DNA of 15,174 bases from Limnohabitans sp. Its GTDB lineage: Bacteria; Pseudomonadota; Gammaproteobacteria; Burkholderiales; Burkholderiaceae_C. The stretch is from NCBI GenBank assembly GCA_023260735.1, contig JALQUL010000187.1:1-15174 (forward strand), read 5' to 3'. Position numbers and translations under genes: made by a program. Of this stretch, positions 1-6,222 are shown one piece after another (position 1 is the stretch's first letter; each line of letters begins with the position of its first letter). The notes beneath the pieces were generated by a model. It had not been told where the DNA came from. It was given only the letters and a program-made list of their open reading frames with translations, and ran no database searches.

Positions 1-1184
1 AAATCAGCACTACCACCTAATAATTCTGGCAAAGCAGCAGTAAAGACTTCAAGCGCTAATTGTGATGCTTTACGTGATGCAACGGTTTCTGCTTTGGTAT
101 GAGCTGCTACCACATTGTCAAAAGCGGTTTGTTCAAAATTAGCCGGTAATTGACCGTTCATACGACGAGTAAACTCAGCTGCTAATTCTGGGAATTCTTG
201 AGCGTATGCCGCAAAGGTTTGATTCCATGCTTCTTGAGCAACTTGCCCCTTGGCTTTGGCATCCCATGCTAAATAAACATCTTCAGGAATAGCAAAAGGT
301 TCGGCTGACCAACCCAAGGTTTCACGCATTAATGCGATTTCAGTGGCACCTAAAGGCTCCCCATGTGCCTTAGAGGTATTGGCACGATTAGGACTGCCTT
401 TACCGATATGGGTTTTACAAATAATAAGCGTGGGTTTAGTCGCACTTTGTTTGGCTTTTTCAATAGCAGCAGATACGGCATCAATATTATGACCGTCAAT
501 TTCAGAGCCGGCTGTGCCAATCACGTTCCAGCCATAAGCTTCAAAACGTTGAGCGGTGTTATCTATAAACCAAGGCGCTACTTGACCATCGATAGAAATG
601 CCATTGTCATCGTATAAAGCAATTAACTTGTTGAGTTTCCAAGCACCAGCCAAAGCAGCTGCTTCATGGCTAATTCCTTCCATTAAACAACCGTCACCCA
701 TAAATACATAGGTATTGTGGTCAACAATATTGTGACCTGTACGGTTGAATTCACTGGCTAATAATTTTTCTGCAAGGGCAAAACCTACGGCGTTGGTAAT
801 ACCTTGGCCTAATGGACCAGTAGTGGTTTCAACGCCAGGGGTAATACCAAACTCGGGATGACCTGCTGTTTTGCTGTGCAATTGACGGAAGTTTTTGATT
901 TCTTGCATAGGCAGGTCGTAACCTGTGAGATGCAATAAACCGTAAATTAACATTGAGCCGTGGCCGTTAGATAAAACAAAACGATCGCGATTGGCCCATT
1001 TTGGATCTTGCGGATTGTGACTTAAATGTCCATTCCAAAGCGCAACTGCCATTTCAGACATGCCCATGGGGGCTCCTGGGTGGCCAGAGTTAGCTTGCTG
1101 AACCGCATCAGCGGCCAAAACACGAAGGGCGTTTGCCATGGTAGATTCCGTGGCGGGAGATAACACTTGTTCTGTAGAGGTCAT
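1..1184 (-). CDS. tkt: Transketolase, N-terminal part (cut by window edge)
   Basis: Transketolase moves two-carbon ketol units between sugar phosphates in the cytoplasmic non-oxidative pentose-phosphate pathway, using thiamine diphosphate (ThDP) and a divalent metal. Reading the minus strand from 1184 gives 394 codons with no stop; the gene runs off the window. Visible landmarks are SGHPGAPMG (about residues 33-41), SNGHGSM (72-78), the ThDP/metal motif GDGCLMEG (163-170) and DDNGISIDG (192-200), in the usual order and spacing, so this is the ThDP-binding domain of a full-length type enzyme. rpe, the partner step in the same pathway, lies upstream on the same strand, 253 bp away. The start is uncertain: the ATG at 1184 gives a normal N-terminus but has no clear ribosome site, and an in-frame ATG at 1235 would add 17 residues (MASQSGKIRV...). 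A strong hairpin lies between the two. Confidence 0.96.
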   Translation of the reverse strand, partial: MTSTEQVLSPATESTMANALRVLAADAVQQANSGHPGAPMGMSEMAVALWNGHLSHNPQDPKWANRDRFVLSNGHGSMLIYGLLHLTGYDLPMQEIKNFRQLHSKTAGHPEFGITPGVETTTGPLGQGITNAVGFALAEKLLASEFNRTGHNIVDHNTYVFMGDGCLMEGISHEAAALAGAWKLNKLIALYDDNGISIDGQVAPWFIDNTAQRFEAYGWNVIGTAGSEIDGHNIDAVSAAIEKAKQSATKPTLIICKTHIGKGSPNRANTSKAHGEPLGATEIALMRETLGWSAEPFAIPEDVYLAWDAKAKGQVAQEAWNQTFAAYAQEFPELAAEFTRRMNGQLPANFEQTAFDNVVAAHTKAETVASRKASQLALEVFTAALPELLGGSAD

Positions 1185-1191
1185 GGGGTGT

Positions 1192-1219
1192 GCAAAATAT
1201 GGGAAAACCCGTATTTTGC
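1192..1219 (-). promoter_or_regulatory. Hairpin just upstream of the transketolase start
   Basis: Two 12-base arms (1192-1203 and 1208-1219) around an AAAA loop are complementary except at one position. The arm nearer the gene ends 8 bases before the ATG at 1184, where a ribosome site would lie. In the minus-strand RNA the single mismatch is C-A; in a plus-strand RNA it would be a G-U pair. There is no U-tract after it on the minus strand, so it does not look like a terminator. It could affect translation of tkt, or simply be coding DNA if the ATG at 1235 is the true start. Confidence 0.5.
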
Positions 1220-1437
1220 CACTTTGCGAGGCCATCTTGCTTACATTGAGTCATTTCAGGCTCAAAATTAGGCTAAAAAATTGAATTTAATTTTTTACAA
1301 CAGCTCAAACCAAATTAAAATAACAATTCACTTCATTTTAGTGAAGCCGATAGCTTTTAAAAACTAAAAGTCATATTGATCAAAATGACTCATTCAATTC
1401 GAGTCTTTCGAAGTATTTTATTGGTAACGCCTCAATA

Positions 1438-2133
1438 TTAAAGAGCAGATGCTTTGGTTTTAAGTTGGTTAATAATGCCACTATATCCACCATCGGCATC
1501 AGGGGCACCAAAAACTGCACTCCCTGCTACCACTGTGTCAGCTCCTGCTTGCACAATTTCAGCAATATTAGACAAATTGGCACCACCATCCACTTCTAGC
1601 CAGATATCTTGGCCACCCGCTTGTTTATGAGCATCAATTAATTGCCTAACTGCTTTTAATTTAGGCAATGTGCTAGGAATAAACTTTTGACCACCAAAAC
1701 CAGGGTTGACACTCATTAATAAAATCATATCGAGTTTATCCATGACGTACTCAAGGCATGACAAAGGTGTTGCAGGGTTGAGTACCAAACCGGCTTTGCA
1801 ACCATGCTCACGAATTAATGACAAACTACGGTCGATATGGGCTGACGCTTCTGGGTGAAAAGTGATAAAGTTGGCCCCAGCTTTGGCAAACATTGGGATA
1901 ATAGCGTCAACTGGCTCTACCATTAAATGCACATCAATTGGAATTTGAACATGAGGACGAATGGCTTGGCACACCATAGGGCCAATGGTTAAATTGGGTA
2001 CGTAGTGGTTGTCCATAACGTCAAAATGCACTAGATCTGCACCTGCTTTTTCAAGGGCACGAACTTCCTCGCCTAAACGAGCAAAATCAGCCGATAAAAT
2101 AGAAGGAGCAATACGAACAGAAGATGAGCTCAT
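1438..2133 (-). CDS. rpe: Ribulose-phosphate 3-epimerase
   Basis: This enzyme interconverts ribulose 5-phosphate and xylulose 5-phosphate in the cytoplasm, feeding transketolase, whose gene lies next downstream. The protein has 231 residues, the usual length for the family, and is a single TIM barrel. It shows IAPSILSADF at residues 8-17, HFDVMDNHYVPN at 36-47 (metal/catalytic H36 and D38), DVHLMVEP at 67-74 (H69), MSVNPGFGGQKFI at 140-152 (phosphate-binding loop) and LEVDGG at 179-184 (D182). The reading frame is open upstream to 2460, but that extension overlaps the exporter gene and is not barrel-like, so the ATG at 2133, just before the conserved start of the barrel, is chosen. No good ribosome site is visible there, and co-transcription from the exporter is possible. 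Confidence 0.96.
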   Translation of the reverse strand: MSSSSVRIAPSILSADFARLGEEVRALEKAGADLVHFDVMDNHYVPNLTIGPMVCQAIRPHVQIPIDVHLMVEPVDAIIPMFAKAGANFITFHPEASAHIDRSLSLIREHGCKAGLVLNPATPLSCLEYVMDKLDMILLMSVNPGFGGQKFIPSTLPKLKAVRQLIDAHKQAGGQDIWLEVDGGANLSNIAEIVQAGADTVVAGSAVFGAPDADGGYSGIINQLKTKASAL

Positions 2134-2222
2134 AATAATCAATAAAATGGTGAAATAAAAATAAAAGTAATCGGTTTTTCTTCTAGGATTCAAAACCAAT
2201 AATGTAAAAAGCGAGTTACTTG

Positions 2223-2846
2223 TTAGCCCAACATCAACCAAATACCAACTCCCACCATTAGGGTGCCAGCAATTCGATTTAATAATTTGACATTTTGCTG
2301 ATTCAATAATAAGTGACGGAGCATTTGACCACCGCTGGCATAAAGCATGAGGCACAAAAACTCTATACTTAAAATAATGGAAAGCAAAGTAATAAGTTGA
2401 GGCACCATTGGCTGACTCGCATTTAAAAATGGTGGTAATAATGAAACAAAAAAGGCCCAACCTTTAGGATTCGCTACTGCAGTAAAAAAACCTTTTAAAG
2501 CGAGATCTAAGGGTTTACTTGAAACGGGTAAAACACTATTTTGATCTGGAATAGCCAAACTACCTTTCGATTGCCACATTTGAAAACCAATCCAAATTAG
2601 ATATAAGCCACCTATTATTTTAAGCGCTATAAAAACTTGTGGAAAGCGCAACATAATAGTGGCCACTCCCAAACCGGCACTTACTCCTACCAAACCCACA
2701 CCAATTAACTCACCCCACATCATATGCAGACTTTTTTTAACACCAATTGACATTCCTAAGGTCAGTGCTAAAGTCATGCACAGGCCTGGGGTAACCGAGA
2801 CAAAGAAAAAAGTAGGTAAAAAGATAGCAAGTGTAGCGAATGACAT
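2223..2846 (-). CDS. LysE/RhtB-family amino-acid exporter
   Basis: This 207-residue protein is very hydrophobic, with about six membrane segments, and matches the LysE/RhtB translocator family, inner-membrane exporters of amino acids and related compounds. Family marks are the N-terminal TPG motif followed by a small-residue helix (TPGLCMTLALTLGMSIG, residues 18-34; most relatives have TPGP), and the central VANPKGWAFFVSLLPPF (about 123-139), the usual NPK segment. The substrate cannot be told from sequence. The start ATG at 2846 has only a poor ribosome site. The gene ends 89 bp before rpe on the same strand and may be read through into it. It diverges from a TetR-type regulator across 415 bp, a common arrangement for an exporter and its regulator, but control of this gene by that regulator is only inferred. 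Confidence 0.9.
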   Translation of the reverse strand: MSFATLAIFLPTFFFVSVTPGLCMTLALTLGMSIGVKKSLHMMWGELIGVGLVGVSAGLGVATIMLRFPQVFIALKIIGGLYLIWIGFQMWQSKGSLAIPDQNSVLPVSSKPLDLALKGFFTAVANPKGWAFFVSLLPPFLNASQPMVPQLITLLSIILSIEFLCLMLYASGGQMLRHLLLNQQNVKLLNRIAGTLMVGVGIWLMLG

Positions 2847-3126
2847 AAAATTAAGAATCAGTTAATCAATAGAGTTTAATGTAGTTATTGAAGGACTGTG
2901 CAACAGTTGCGACAAATGCTCCTATTACTTTTTATCTTGAATCACCATATGGATTTGAAAACCTTCATCATTATTATGATTAACTGTAGGCCTCAACTTC
3001 TATACTAAGCCTGTCGGAAACTCAAGACATGCTAGCATATAGCCAAACAAGATTGGTTGCTAGGCGGAATTAAAACCATCTAAGCCCGTGCGATGAATGC
3101 GGTCAGGAGTTTTAAAACAGGTTCAT

Positions 3127-3156
3127 TTAACTTCATATGGCATGACTTTTTATCAT
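3127..3156 (+). promoter_or_regulatory. Candidate promoter of the TetR-type regulator
   Basis: A TTAACT (-35 like, 3127-3132) and a TATCAT (-10 like, 3151-3156) are 18 bases apart and point toward the regulator. They match the sigma-70 consensus at 4 of 6 and 5 of 6 positions. In this AT-rich region such matches occur by chance, so the call is tentative. Confidence 0.35.
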
Positions 3157-3183
3157 TATAAATAGACTAAGTTCTTTGTCTCA

Positions 3184-3225
3184 ATCAAAATAAGATATTT
3201 GATGGTACTCAATCAGTATTGATTG
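3184..3225. promoter_or_regulatory. Two inverted repeats, candidate TetR operator
   Basis: CAATCA-GTAT-TGATTG at 3210-3225 is a perfect inverted repeat with 6-base arms, and ATCAAA (3184-3189) with TTTGAT (3198-3203) forms a second. Both lie between the candidate promoter and the regulator's ATG at 3262. TetR-family proteins usually bind palindromes of about this size next to their own genes, so autoregulation is a reasonable inference, unproven here. Confidence 0.4.
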
Positions 3226-3261
3226 TGCCCCTGCTCTACTGCACAAGCTTACAATAACAAT

Positions 3262-3906
3262 ATGCAAACTCAAACCTCATCTACGGCTATGCCAAGCCCC
3301 ACCAAAAAAAGCTTCAAAGCCAAAATGCTAGAGGCAAGAGAAGATGCGATTATTCAATCGGTGAACCGCCTTTTATCTGAAAAAGGCTTTGATGCCATGA
3401 CGGTTGATGAAGTCGCCAATGAAGTGGGCATTGCCAAAGCTAGCCTTTATAAACATTTTGCCAGCAAAGAAGATTTAGCCTGTGCTGCCATGGTGAAGGT
3501 CATGCAAAAAGCACAAATTTTTGTGCGTGACTGCCAAGCTCAATCAATTGCCCCATTAGACAAAATCAAACAAGTTGCCAGATGGACTATGGCCTTACAA
3601 CTTCAAGGTCAAATGCCTTCTTTACCAAGCCAAAATTCTAGCCTTAGGGCCACTTTGATGGCAAGCAAAGATTACATGGATGGCTTAATGGAAATAACCG
3701 ATGTATTGGGTGCTTGGATTGAGTCCGCTCAAAATGATGGCTGTCTTAATGCTGAGTTGCCACCTATTGCAGTTTTATACACTTTGTTTGCTAGGGCCTG
3801 TGACCCTGTTCTAGAGTTTTTGCAAATGTCTGAACTTTATTCTGATGAACAAATATTAGATATGGTGATGAGCAGTTGTTTTAATGGTTTAGCTATTAAA
3901 AAATAA
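3262..3906 (+). CDS. TetR/AcrR-family transcriptional regulator
   Basis: This is a 214-residue DNA-binding repressor-type protein. The TetR N-terminal helix-turn-helix domain is clear at about residues 23-75: AREDAIIQSVNRLLSEKGFD, then MTVDEVANEVGIAKASLYKH and FASKEDL, where the recognition helix ends in the classic SLYKHF. The C-terminal two thirds is a variable all-helical ligand and dimer domain whose ligand cannot be predicted. The frame is open from a TTG at 3223, but those codons overlap a palindrome and read as junk, so the ATG at 3262 is preferred; ATGs at 3289 and 3325 are alternatives, and none has a strong ribosome site. The gene diverges from the LysE-type exporter and ends in a terminator hairpin that begins at its stop codon. 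Confidence 0.92.
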   Translation: MQTQTSSTAMPSPTKKSFKAKMLEAREDAIIQSVNRLLSEKGFDAMTVDEVANEVGIAKASLYKHFASKEDLACAAMVKVMQKAQIFVRDCQAQSIAPLDKIKQVARWTMALQLQGQMPSLPSQNSSLRATLMASKDYMDGLMEITDVLGAWIESAQNDGCLNAELPPIAVLYTLFARACDPVLEFLQMSELYSDEQILDMVMSSCFNGLAIKK

Positions 3907-3933
3907 AAAGCAAACCCTAAGATTTGCTTTTTT
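3906..3933. terminator. Bidirectional terminator, TetR regulator / universal stress protein
   Basis: AAAAGCAAA (3906-3914) and TTTGCTTTT (3923-3931) form a perfect 9-bp stem with an 8-base loop. T bases follow on the plus strand and an A-rich run precedes it, so it can end transcription of both converging genes. It starts inside the TetR gene's stop codon. Confidence 0.85.
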
Positions 3934-3953
3934 AATATTATCTAACCGGCTGT

Positions 3954-4376
3954 TTATCGGACAATTAAAACGGGTACAGAACAAGTGCCCAGTACTTGAT
4001 TGACCACCGAACCCATCACCATATTAACAATATTACCGTGGCCATGTGAACCCATTACTACTAAATCAAATTTACCGGCTGTCGCAAATTTAGCGATAGT
4101 TTCTCCAACAGGTCCTACTTTAGTCACGAATTTGGCTTCTAGCGCATGATTATTTAAAAACTGCTTAATAGGTTTGAGTATTTTATCTGCGTCTTCTTGG
4201 TAATAACTCTCTAGGGTTTCTTTACCGACGGCCTTTTTAACACGTGGCGGCACAGGCGGGTGCACCGTGACTACCGTAATATCTTGATTAAGCGACAACA
4301 ACTCCTCATGAGTTGCCAAATATGCCAACATTTTTTTGGTGAAATCGCTGCCATCTACGGCTAATAAAATTTTCAT
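3954..4376 (-). CDS. Universal stress protein, UspA family
   Basis: This is a 140-residue single-domain universal stress protein, a small cytoplasmic protein that usually dimerises and in many members binds ATP. The start MKILLAVDGSD is typical (D8 of the ATP site), and the C-terminal half carries the nucleotide-binding pattern G-2x-G-9x-G-S at G109, G112, G122 and S123, within VMGSHGHG and MGSVVNQVL, so ATP binding is likely. The ATG at 4376 is supported by a ribosome site, AAAGGA, on the minus strand at a suitable distance. It lies 64 bp downstream of the LysR-type regulator on the same strand and could be partly co-transcribed with it. Its exact stress role is not evident. Confidence 0.95.
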   Translation of the reverse strand: MKILLAVDGSDFTKKMLAYLATHEELLSLNQDITVVTVHPPVPPRVKKAVGKETLESYYQEDADKILKPIKQFLNNHALEAKFVTKVGPVGETIAKFATAGKFDLVVMGSHGHGNIVNMVMGSVVNQVLGTCSVPVLIVR

Positions 4377-4440
4377 GCAGAGTCCTTTTAACTTTTATAT
4401 GTGAAAAATTTACTCTAACATATTTTTTTGCTTGTATGGA

Positions 4441-5403
4441 CTATTCAAACACTTCTTGGGCTACCTCAAGTAATTGTTCTCTTAGCCATTGATGTGCCTC
4501 TTCATCACCCATATTTTGATGCCAAACTACGTCCACTTGCACAGGCGGCACTTGAAATGGCAGATCTAACATTTTGACATTTAGCGCCGTATGGGCAGTG
4601 GCTAAAAAATGCCTTGCACTCACGGTTAACAAATCAGATGCCTCCACAATTTTTAAGGCAGTATAAAACTGATTCACTGTAAGAGTCACCTGACGGCTTC
4701 TGTCTATAGCTGATAGTGCTTGATCAATAAATCCGTAAGGCCTGCCCGACAAGCTCACCAAAACATGATGGGCTTGGCAATATTGATCTAAAGTAATTGC
4801 CGTTTGCTGGGCTAAAGGATGATCTGCTCGCAATATACACACATAATCCGATCGATACAGACGTTGCCTACTAAAGGCGTCCGATAAACCAGATTGTTTT
4901 CTGAGCGTCATGTCTTCTTGAACCGCTGGAAAATGTCCTAATGCCATATCGGCATGACCATCGGCTAATAGTTTACGTGGGTCACGGGTGGCCAAAGGCA
5001 CAATTCTAATTGCCACCCTAGGGGCTTGAGTTTGTAATCGTTTAATGAGCTCTGGCATTAAGGCCATTGCCGTGGCATCTGACATTGCTAAAACAAACTC
5101 TTTTTCAGTGGCTTGGGCATTAAAAGCGATTGGATTTAAAGCAAGTTTGAGTTGATCGAGCGCATTTCGTACCTGTGGCCACAAAATTATGGCTAAAGGC
5201 GTAGGCTCAACCCCTGCTCCGTTGCGTTTTACCAACTCATCCCCCAAAGAATCTCTTAATCTTTTAAGAGCATTACTGACGGCAGGCTGAGACAAAGAGA
5301 GTCTTTCAGCCGCTCTAGTGAGATTACGTTCCAACATTATTTCATCAAATACCCTCAAAAGATTTAAATCAAGAGTTTTGAAATTGACTTTAGCTGATTT
5401 CAT
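4441..5403 (-). CDS. LysR-family transcriptional regulator
   Basis: This 320-residue protein has the standard LysR layout. An N-terminal winged helix-turn-helix (about residues 10-70) includes LDLNLLRVFDEIMLERNLTR and AAERLSLSQPAVSNALKRLR, followed by a two-lobed effector-binding domain from about residue 90 to the end. The N-terminal pattern (FKTLDLNLL, then SLGDELVKR) resembles the LinR/NahR/NodD side of the family, whose members often activate catabolic genes, but the effector is not predictable. The ATG at 5403 is chosen; a GTG at 5418 would add five residues, and neither has a convincing ribosome site. It diverges from the two-TM protein gene across about 110 bp, and LysR proteins often control the divergent gene, so that gene is the first candidate target. 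Confidence 0.93.
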   Translation of the reverse strand: MKSAKVNFKTLDLNLLRVFDEIMLERNLTRAAERLSLSQPAVSNALKRLRDSLGDELVKRNGAGVEPTPLAIILWPQVRNALDQLKLALNPIAFNAQATEKEFVLAMSDATAMALMPELIKRLQTQAPRVAIRIVPLATRDPRKLLADGHADMALGHFPAVQEDMTLRKQSGLSDAFSRQRLYRSDYVCILRADHPLAQQTAITLDQYCQAHHVLVSLSGRPYGFIDQALSAIDRSRQVTLTVNQFYTALKIVEASDLLTVSARHFLATAHTALNVKMLDLPFQVPPVQVDVVWHQNMGDEEAHQWLREQLLEVAQEVFE

Positions 5404-5414
5404 GGTGTATATTA

Positions 5415-5426
5415 TCACTATTGTGA
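5415..5426. promoter_or_regulatory. Possible LysR-type box
   Basis: TCAC-TATT-GTGA forms a short inverted repeat immediately upstream of the LysR-type gene's ATG and inside the divergent region. It is similar in size and position to LysR autoregulatory boxes, though the arms are only 4 bases. Confidence 0.3.
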
Positions 5427-5512
5427 ATGATTAATATAATAAATTTCAATTTTAAAAATATCAGTATTTACCCTAGTATAGAGCTATCTAATAACAAACG
5501 AGGCTCACTATC

Positions 5513-6130
5513 ATGACTTCACATACAACAAAATTAATTCATCCGCATGTTTCTACTCAACAAAATACAGTAGGCCAAAAGGCTAGTTCTTCTTCATTTT
5601 TTAATACAAAAATGCCGCGTTGGGGTTTAACCCGCACTATTTCTGCTTTCTTATTATTGAGTGCAAGTGCCATCGCAGTAAGTATTGCTGATTTAGTTTT
5701 AGGTACTTGGGGTGATGACCATTTAATCTCTGCATTTGTGTTATTAATGGGCGTAGTCGGCATTACTTTATGGTTATTAAGTCCAGTTGCTTGGAACTTA
5801 GCTCGTAAAGTAAGTGGTGCGGTTCGTGCAATTGTAGTGATTGCTAAAAAGCAACAAAATGAGCACCAATTTTGGAATGCAGCAATGGCAGATCCACGCT
5901 TAATGAGCGAATTGCAAACCATGGCTTTTGTACAAGACACAGAACTTCAAATTCACGCCCCACGTAGTAACAGCGCTATCGCTACTTACATGGCAAAATC
6001 TTGGAATAAATTTTTGGTCAATCAAGAACAAAAACGTGCTGACGCTTATACATGGGCCTGTGCACAACAAGACCCACGTTTAATGGCAGAGCTTCAAATG
6101 GCAATGTTACGTGGCCGTGGTAATCAATAA
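5513..6130 (+). CDS. Unrecognised two-TM membrane protein with DPRLM repeats
   Basis: I do not recognise this 205-residue protein. Residues 1-40 are polar and Ser/Thr/Gln-rich. Two membrane segments follow, about 41-64 and 71-93, joined by a short loop (TWGDDH), so both ends probably face the same side, likely the cytoplasm given the basic residues after TM2 (ARKVSGAVR). The soluble tail (about 100-205) contains two copies of one motif: FWNAAMADPRLMSELQTM at 120-137 and TWACAQQDPRLMAELQM at 180-196. The two copies keep an aromatic residue, A, then DPRLM-x-ELQ, which suggests an internal duplication of a short helical binding unit. The start ATG has a good ribosome site (GAGG at 5500-5503). 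It stands alone, divergent from the LysR-type gene, and ends before a strong palindromic terminator. Confidence 0.85.
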   Translation: MTSHTTKLIHPHVSTQQNTVGQKASSSSFFNTKMPRWGLTRTISAFLLLSASAIAVSIADLVLGTWGDDHLISAFVLLMGVVGITLWLLSPVAWNLARKVSGAVRAIVVIAKKQQNEHQFWNAAMADPRLMSELQTMAFVQDTELQIHAPRSNSAIATYMAKSWNKFLVNQEQKRADAYTWACAQQDPRLMAELQMAMLRGRGNQ

Positions 6131-6172
6131 GTCTTGGTATATAAACTAAAATTTTGATTTTAATTAATCAAT

Positions 6173-6207
6173 AAAAAGGGGGTACTTGTACAAGTACCCC
6201 CTTTTTT
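6173..6207. terminator. Perfect palindromic terminator, two-TM gene / pckG
   Basis: Arms of 16 bases (6173-6188 and 6191-6206) around TA make a fully symmetrical 34-bp palindrome, with a GC-rich core (GGGGGTAC) flanked by A5 and T6. It serves as a strong Rho-independent terminator in both directions for the converging genes. Confidence 0.93.
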
Positions 6208-6222
6208 AATGGTCTAAAACAA

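Larger units (their letters stand above)
2847..3261. other. Divergent intergenic region, exporter / TetR regulator
   Basis: This 415-bp gap separates two divergent genes. It holds a candidate promoter and two inverted repeats near the regulator (listed separately). The middle part, about 2985-3115, is noticeably richer in G and C than the AT-rich flanks and has no open frame longer than about 40 codons. It could be a decayed gene, the remnant of a small mobile element or a leader RNA; nothing in it can be named with confidence. Confidence 0.5.

Noticed and set aside
363..617. Plus-strand frame of 84 codons opposite transketolase
   Set aside because: It lies fully inside the clearly conserved tkt gene on the other strand and has no recognisable protein features.
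1376..1389. TTGATCAAAATGAC as an FNR box upstream of tkt
   Set aside because: It matches only 8 of 10 positions with a broken right half, about 190 bp from the gene; such matches are common in AT-rich DNA.
2134..2460. N-terminal extension of the rpe frame to 2460
   Set aside because: It overlaps the exporter gene in another frame and does not resemble epimerase sequence; the barrel begins right after the ATG at 2133.
2940..3160. Remnant of an IS200/IS605-type transposase gene
   Set aside because: Short stretches in several frames gave a faint impression of a transposon end, but no frame holds a recognisable motif, so no mobile element is called.
5557..5940. Minus-strand frame of 127 codons opposite the two-TM protein gene
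   Set aside because: The plus-strand gene has the ribosome site, membrane segments and internal repeats; the opposite frame is a shadow.
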